Origin: Stieleria varia
GTDB taxonomy: Bacteria; Planctomycetota; Planctomycetia; Pirellulales; Pirellulaceae
NCBI RefSeq assembly: GCF_038443385.1
Contig: NZ_CP151726.1
Span: 8,928,001 to 8,992,000 of the forward strand
Length of the DNA: 64,000 nt
Direction of reading: 5' to 3'
Under the pieces are notes generated by a model. That model was not told the DNA's origin and searched no databases. It was given only the letters and a program-made list of their open reading frames with translations. The position numbers and the translations under genes were made by a program. Of this stretch, positions 61,598-64,000 are shown one piece after another (position 1 is the first letter of the stretch; every line of letters begins with the position of its first letter).

Positions 61598-61996
61598 CTA
61601 GTACGTCTTGAAGTATCCCGAGGGTTCATCTTCTTTCGTGCGGGGCTGCCAAAGAGACGAATCCGGATATTTTTGCCGAAGACTTTTCCCGGCGAGACGT
61701 AACACCAGTCCGATCGGTGTCAGAACCAGGAAATAGACCAGCCCAAGGACGATCCAAGTCATCATCCATTGGATCGGGAACGTGATGATCCGAAAGCCAC
61801 GATAGATGGGTCGTCGCGCAGACGCAGTCGCGTAGTAGATCGCCAACAGGACCACCGCTCCAATCACCAACCCAGCGGCAACAATCCCTGCGTGCCATGT
61901 CCAGTACGTCACTGCCGCCAACGCCAGCAGCAACCCGCTCAGGGACAACCCAAAGTACTTCAGTTGCTGATCGGTCAATTCTTGTTGGGCAAACAT
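61598..61996 (-). CDS. SxtJ-like membrane protein
   Basis: 132 residues with three or four spans (LSLSGLLLALAAVTYW, GIVAAGLVIGAVVLLAIYY, FPIQWMMTWIVLGLVYFLVLTPIGLVLRL), a basic loop ASARRPIYRG, and the ending SGYFKTY. The FPIQ/TPIG pattern and short polar tail fit SxtJ-type proteins. Function unknown; usually co-encoded with DUF5989 and a carbamoyltransferase, suggesting a role in modification or export of a secreted product (known context, not shown here). Confidence 0.75.
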   Translation of the reverse strand: MFAQQELTDQQLKYFGLSLSGLLLALAAVTYWTWHAGIVAAGLVIGAVVLLAIYYATASARRPIYRGFRIITFPIQWMMTWIVLGLVYFLVLTPIGLVLRLAGKSLRQKYPDSSLWQPRTKEDEPSGYFKTY

Positions 61997-62053
61997 AGCT
62001 GTCTGAGTTGGACGACCGAAGGCAATCGCCTGTCATGATAACATCCCAACAAC

Positions 62054-62115
62054 CACGTAGGCGAGTCTCTCCGAGACTCGCAAATTCCAGCGTCTCGGAG
62101 AGACGCTGCTACGTG
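62054..62115. repeat. Nested hairpin pair flanked by CACGTAG/CTACGTG
   Basis: Hairpin one: GCGAGTCTC-TCC-GAGACTCGC (62061-62081). Hairpin two: AGCGTCTC-GGA-GAGACGCT (62089-62107). The two are enclosed by a 7-base inverted repeat, CACGTAG (62054-62060) and CTACGTG (62109-62115). It lies between the SxtJ-like and sigma genes, both transcribed away from it. Confidence 0.75.
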
Positions 62116-62136
62116 ACGCTTCGCTTTCGAACCGGC

Positions 62137-62161
62137 GTCGCAAATTTCACTAGAAATCCTG
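62137..62161. repeat. P1 palindrome, half copy E
   Basis: 25 bases matching the left arm of P1 copy A at 19 of 25 positions (core TTTC, then TAGAAATCCTG). It is degenerate and lies about 45 bases before the second ECF sigma gene, inside its promoter region. Confidence 0.4.
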
Positions 62162-62204
62162 CAAACATTTTGGTTTTCCGTGCAAGGTTTGGTCTTCGGG
62201 TAAG

Positions 62205-62840
62205 ATGAATATCCCAGGAGACCTTATCAACGTGATCAATCCAGAAACACGAGCGAGTCTGATCTTACGACTGGGAGACCCGGCCGATGACTTGGCCTGG
62301 GCCGAGTTTCTGCAAGTCTACGAGCCCATGCTGTTCAGACTTTCCTCACGGTGGGGGCTACAAGAAGCCGACGCGAGAGAAGTCGTGCAGGAGACGTTGT
62401 TGGCGGTCGCTAAATCGATCGGAAAGTTTGCCGACGACAGACAAGCGGGCAGTTTTCGACGCTGGCTGGCCACGATCACTCGCAACAAGCTGGCCGATCA
62501 TTTGACCAAGAGGTCGCGTCAGGAAAGTGGTAGCGGCGACACGGATGTGCACCGCTGGTTGGAACAGCAAGCGAGTGAGACATCGTCCGCCAGTCTTTGG
62601 GATTGGAACGAAAAGCGACAGGTTTTTGCTTGGGCGGCCGAGTCTGTGCGGTCTCAAGTCAGCGACCAAACTTGGCAAGCGTTCTATCGCACCAACGTTC
62701 AGGGTCAAAGCGTCCAGCAGGTGGCAGCGGAATTGGGAATGCGTGAAGGCATGATCTACGTCGCTCGCAGCCGAGTCATGTCAAGGCTTCGCAAAGCCGT
62801 TCAGCTTTGGACCGATTCGCCAGACGAGGTCTCGTTATGA
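62205..62840 (+). CDS. ECF-type RNA polymerase sigma factor, second
   Basis: 211 residues. Region 2 around EADAREVVQETLLAVAKSIGKF (~55-80) and the GSFRRWLATITRNKLADHL helix (~85-105). Region 4 is at ~165-205: VQQVAAELGMREGMIYVARSRVMSRLRK. Typical two-domain ECF layout. The stop overlaps the start of the kinase gene by 4 bases (ATGA), so the two are made together. The downstream kinase has an anti-sigma-like zinc motif, so direct binding and control of this factor is plausible. Confidence 0.92.
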   Translation: MNIPGDLINVINPETRASLILRLGDPADDLAWAEFLQVYEPMLFRLSSRWGLQEADAREVVQETLLAVAKSIGKFADDRQAGSFRRWLATITRNKLADHLTKRSRQESGSGDTDVHRWLEQQASETSSASLWDWNEKRQVFAWAAESVRSQVSDQTWQAFYRTNVQGQSVQQVAAELGMREGMIYVARSRVMSRLRKAVQLWTDSPDEVSL

Positions 62841-64000
62841 AATGCAATGCTTCGTTGCTGCAAGCACTCGTCCAACAGAGCATCGATCCAGGGGACGATG
62901 CCGAAGCGATCGCCGGTCATCTGGAAACGTGCGTTCGATGTCAGCAGACTTTGACCGAACTGGGTGGCGACAAACAATGGTGGAACGATGCCAGAGATTG
63001 GCTGTCCATTGCGCCGGATGACGTTATGCCATCCGCACAATGTTGCCCCCTGCCGCCGATCGACTTGAGCTTTCTGGAGACGCCGACGCATCCCGAGATG
63101 CTCGGTCGTATCGGACGTTATGAAGTCGAATCGGTGCTCGGCCGGGGCGGCATGGGAGTCGTACTGCGTGCCTACGATAGTGATTTGCATCGCAGTGTGG
63201 CCATCAAAGTGTTGGCACCTGAGTGGGCGGCATCCATCCCGGCGCGTCAACGCTTCGCCCGCGAAGCCCAAGCGGCCGCCAGTGTTGCCCACGAGAACGT
63301 GATCCCGATCTACAACGTGGCCGCGGACGCGACCTTGCCCTACTTGGTGATGCGTTATGTGCCAGGAATGACGTTGCAGCGCTGGGTGACGACTCATGGA
63401 CCGCCGGATGTAGCGTCCATTTTGCGGATCGCGGGTCAACTGGCAGAAGGCTTGGCGGCAGCCCATCGGCGCGGATTGGTTCATCGTGACATCAAACCAG
63501 GCAACGTCATGGTGGGCGAGAACATCGACCGCATTTGGTTGACCGACTTCGGTTTGGCACGCGCGGCCGATTCCGTCACGCTGACCCAAACCGGCATCAT
63601 CGCCGGCACCCCCAACTACATGAGTCCCGAGCAAGCGCGTGGGGAAAACGTTGATCACCAGAGTGACCTTTTCAGTCTGGGTTGCCTGCTCTATTTCCTG
63701 GCCACCGGACGACCTCCGTTCGAATCGGAAAACACGCTCGCTGTGCTGCACCGCATCGTCACCGATGATGCCCAGCCGTTGGCAATGCACCGACAAGATT
63801 TGCCGCCGGCATTCACTCGACTGGTGCATCGTTTGCTCCATCGTCAACGATCCAAACGGCCAGCCGATTGTGAGGCCGTGATCTCCGAACTGGGCGTTGC
63901 TCAAATGCAACTGGACGCCGGCCGGACTGCTCGAGTGCCATTCACAAAACGAACACGCCGGCTTCTTTGGGCCGGCGGTTTGGTCGCCTGTATCGGACTG
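62837..64000 (+). CDS. Ser/Thr protein kinase with anti-sigma-like zinc motif (3' end outside window)
   Basis: The first ~388 residues of a longer protein. N-terminus: H28-x3-C32-x2-C35 (HLETCVRC), the zinc anti-sigma (ZAS/zf-HC2) signature. The kinase domain runs from ~92 to ~355: GRGGMGVVLRA loop, VAIK with Lys124, HRDIKPGN with catalytic Asp218, DFG Asp237 and the SPEQAR motif. After it, basic KRTRR and the start of a membrane span (LLWAGGLVACIGL) at the window edge. It overlaps the sigma gene by 4 bases. The fusion of an anti-sigma motif to a kinase suggests it both holds and phosphorylates the sigma factor (inference). The sensor part lies beyond 64000. Confidence 0.9.
   Translation, partial: MKCNASLLQALVQQSIDPGDDAEAIAGHLETCVRCQQTLTELGGDKQWWNDARDWLSIAPDDVMPSAQCCPLPPIDLSFLETPTHPEMLGRIGRYEVESVLGRGGMGVVLRAYDSDLHRSVAIKVLAPEWAASIPARQRFAREAQAAASVAHENVIPIYNVAADATLPYLVMRYVPGMTLQRWVTTHGPPDVASILRIAGQLAEGLAAAHRRGLVHRDIKPGNVMVGENIDRIWLTDFGLARAADSVTLTQTGIIAGTPNYMSPEQARGENVDHQSDLFSLGCLLYFLATGRPPFESENTLAVLHRIVTDDAQPLAMHRQDLPPAFTRLVHRLLHRQRSKRPADCEAVISELGVAQMQLDAGRTARVPFTKRTRRLLWAGGLVACIGL

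Noticed and set aside
62801..63910. 369-residue minus-strand frame at the window end
   Set aside because: It lies opposite a kinase with all catalytic motifs and is a codon-bias shadow.
1..64000. tRNA, rRNA or transposase genes
   Set aside because: No cloverleaf-like sequences, rRNA motifs or DDE/HUH transposase frames were recognised by eye; a dedicated RNA search could still find one.

Overview
The window looks like chromosome from a planctomycete of the Rhodopirellula/Pirellulaceae type. The evidence is a moderately high GC content, two giant exported proteins whose N-termini carry an LE-x-R-x-LL-A motif, a PEP-CTERM protein, two ECF sigma factor/Ser-Thr kinase pairs, an FhcB-like C1-transfer protein, a sialate O-acetylesterase, and many short palindromic repeats between genes. 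No rRNA, tRNA, CRISPR array or transposase gene was seen.

Layout. 1-2062: end of a DUF5682-like gene and a VWA protein (MoxR-type cluster). 2.2-4.5 kb: small exported or membrane proteins on the minus strand. 4.9-21.2 kb: a plus-strand block of ECF sigma factor, LRR-bearing kinase, a 4203-residue surface protein (dockerin, subtilase, choice-of-anchor D, GEVED, VCBS, six Calx-beta repeats, choice-of-anchor Q, dockerin) and a translationally coupled PEP-CTERM protein. A shared 24-base motif lies upstream of both the kinase and the giant gene. 21.2-25.6 kb: YceI, a polytopic membrane protein and a beta-helix protein. 25.9-37.5 kb: a minus-strand polymorphic-toxin locus with a 3174-residue protein (LEPR-XLL-like N-terminus, very long Asp/Ser/Thr-rich fibre, Tyr/Gly repeats, hydrophobic pretoxin segment, Hint autoprotease, C-terminal AHH-like nuclease), followed at zero spacing by an Imm11-like immunity gene, then an ankyrin gene and a small acidic protein. 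37.8-46.7 kb: methyltransferase, glycosyltransferase, an operon with a HemD-HemE fusion, FhcB-like protein, small membrane protein and histidine phosphatase, then trmB and a membrane protein. 46.8-54.8 kb: dnaE2, mgtE and a large exported protein. 54.9-61.1 kb: argH, sialate O-acetylesterase, a LamG-like protein, pdxJ and an unknown protein. 61.3-64 kb: DUF5989 and SxtJ-like membrane proteins, then a second ECF sigma/kinase pair cut by the window end.

The two most interesting systems are (i) the toxin-immunity locus, in which a planctomycete-style giant fibre carries a Hint-released nuclease, and (ii) the sigma-kinase-surface protein block, in which a shared upstream motif suggests the ECF factor controls both its kinase and the adhesin operon. 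Intergenic DNA contains at least five kinds of palindromic or inverted-repeat element. Some run into genes and supply their stop codons. All functional statements rest on reading motifs and context; no database search was possible.
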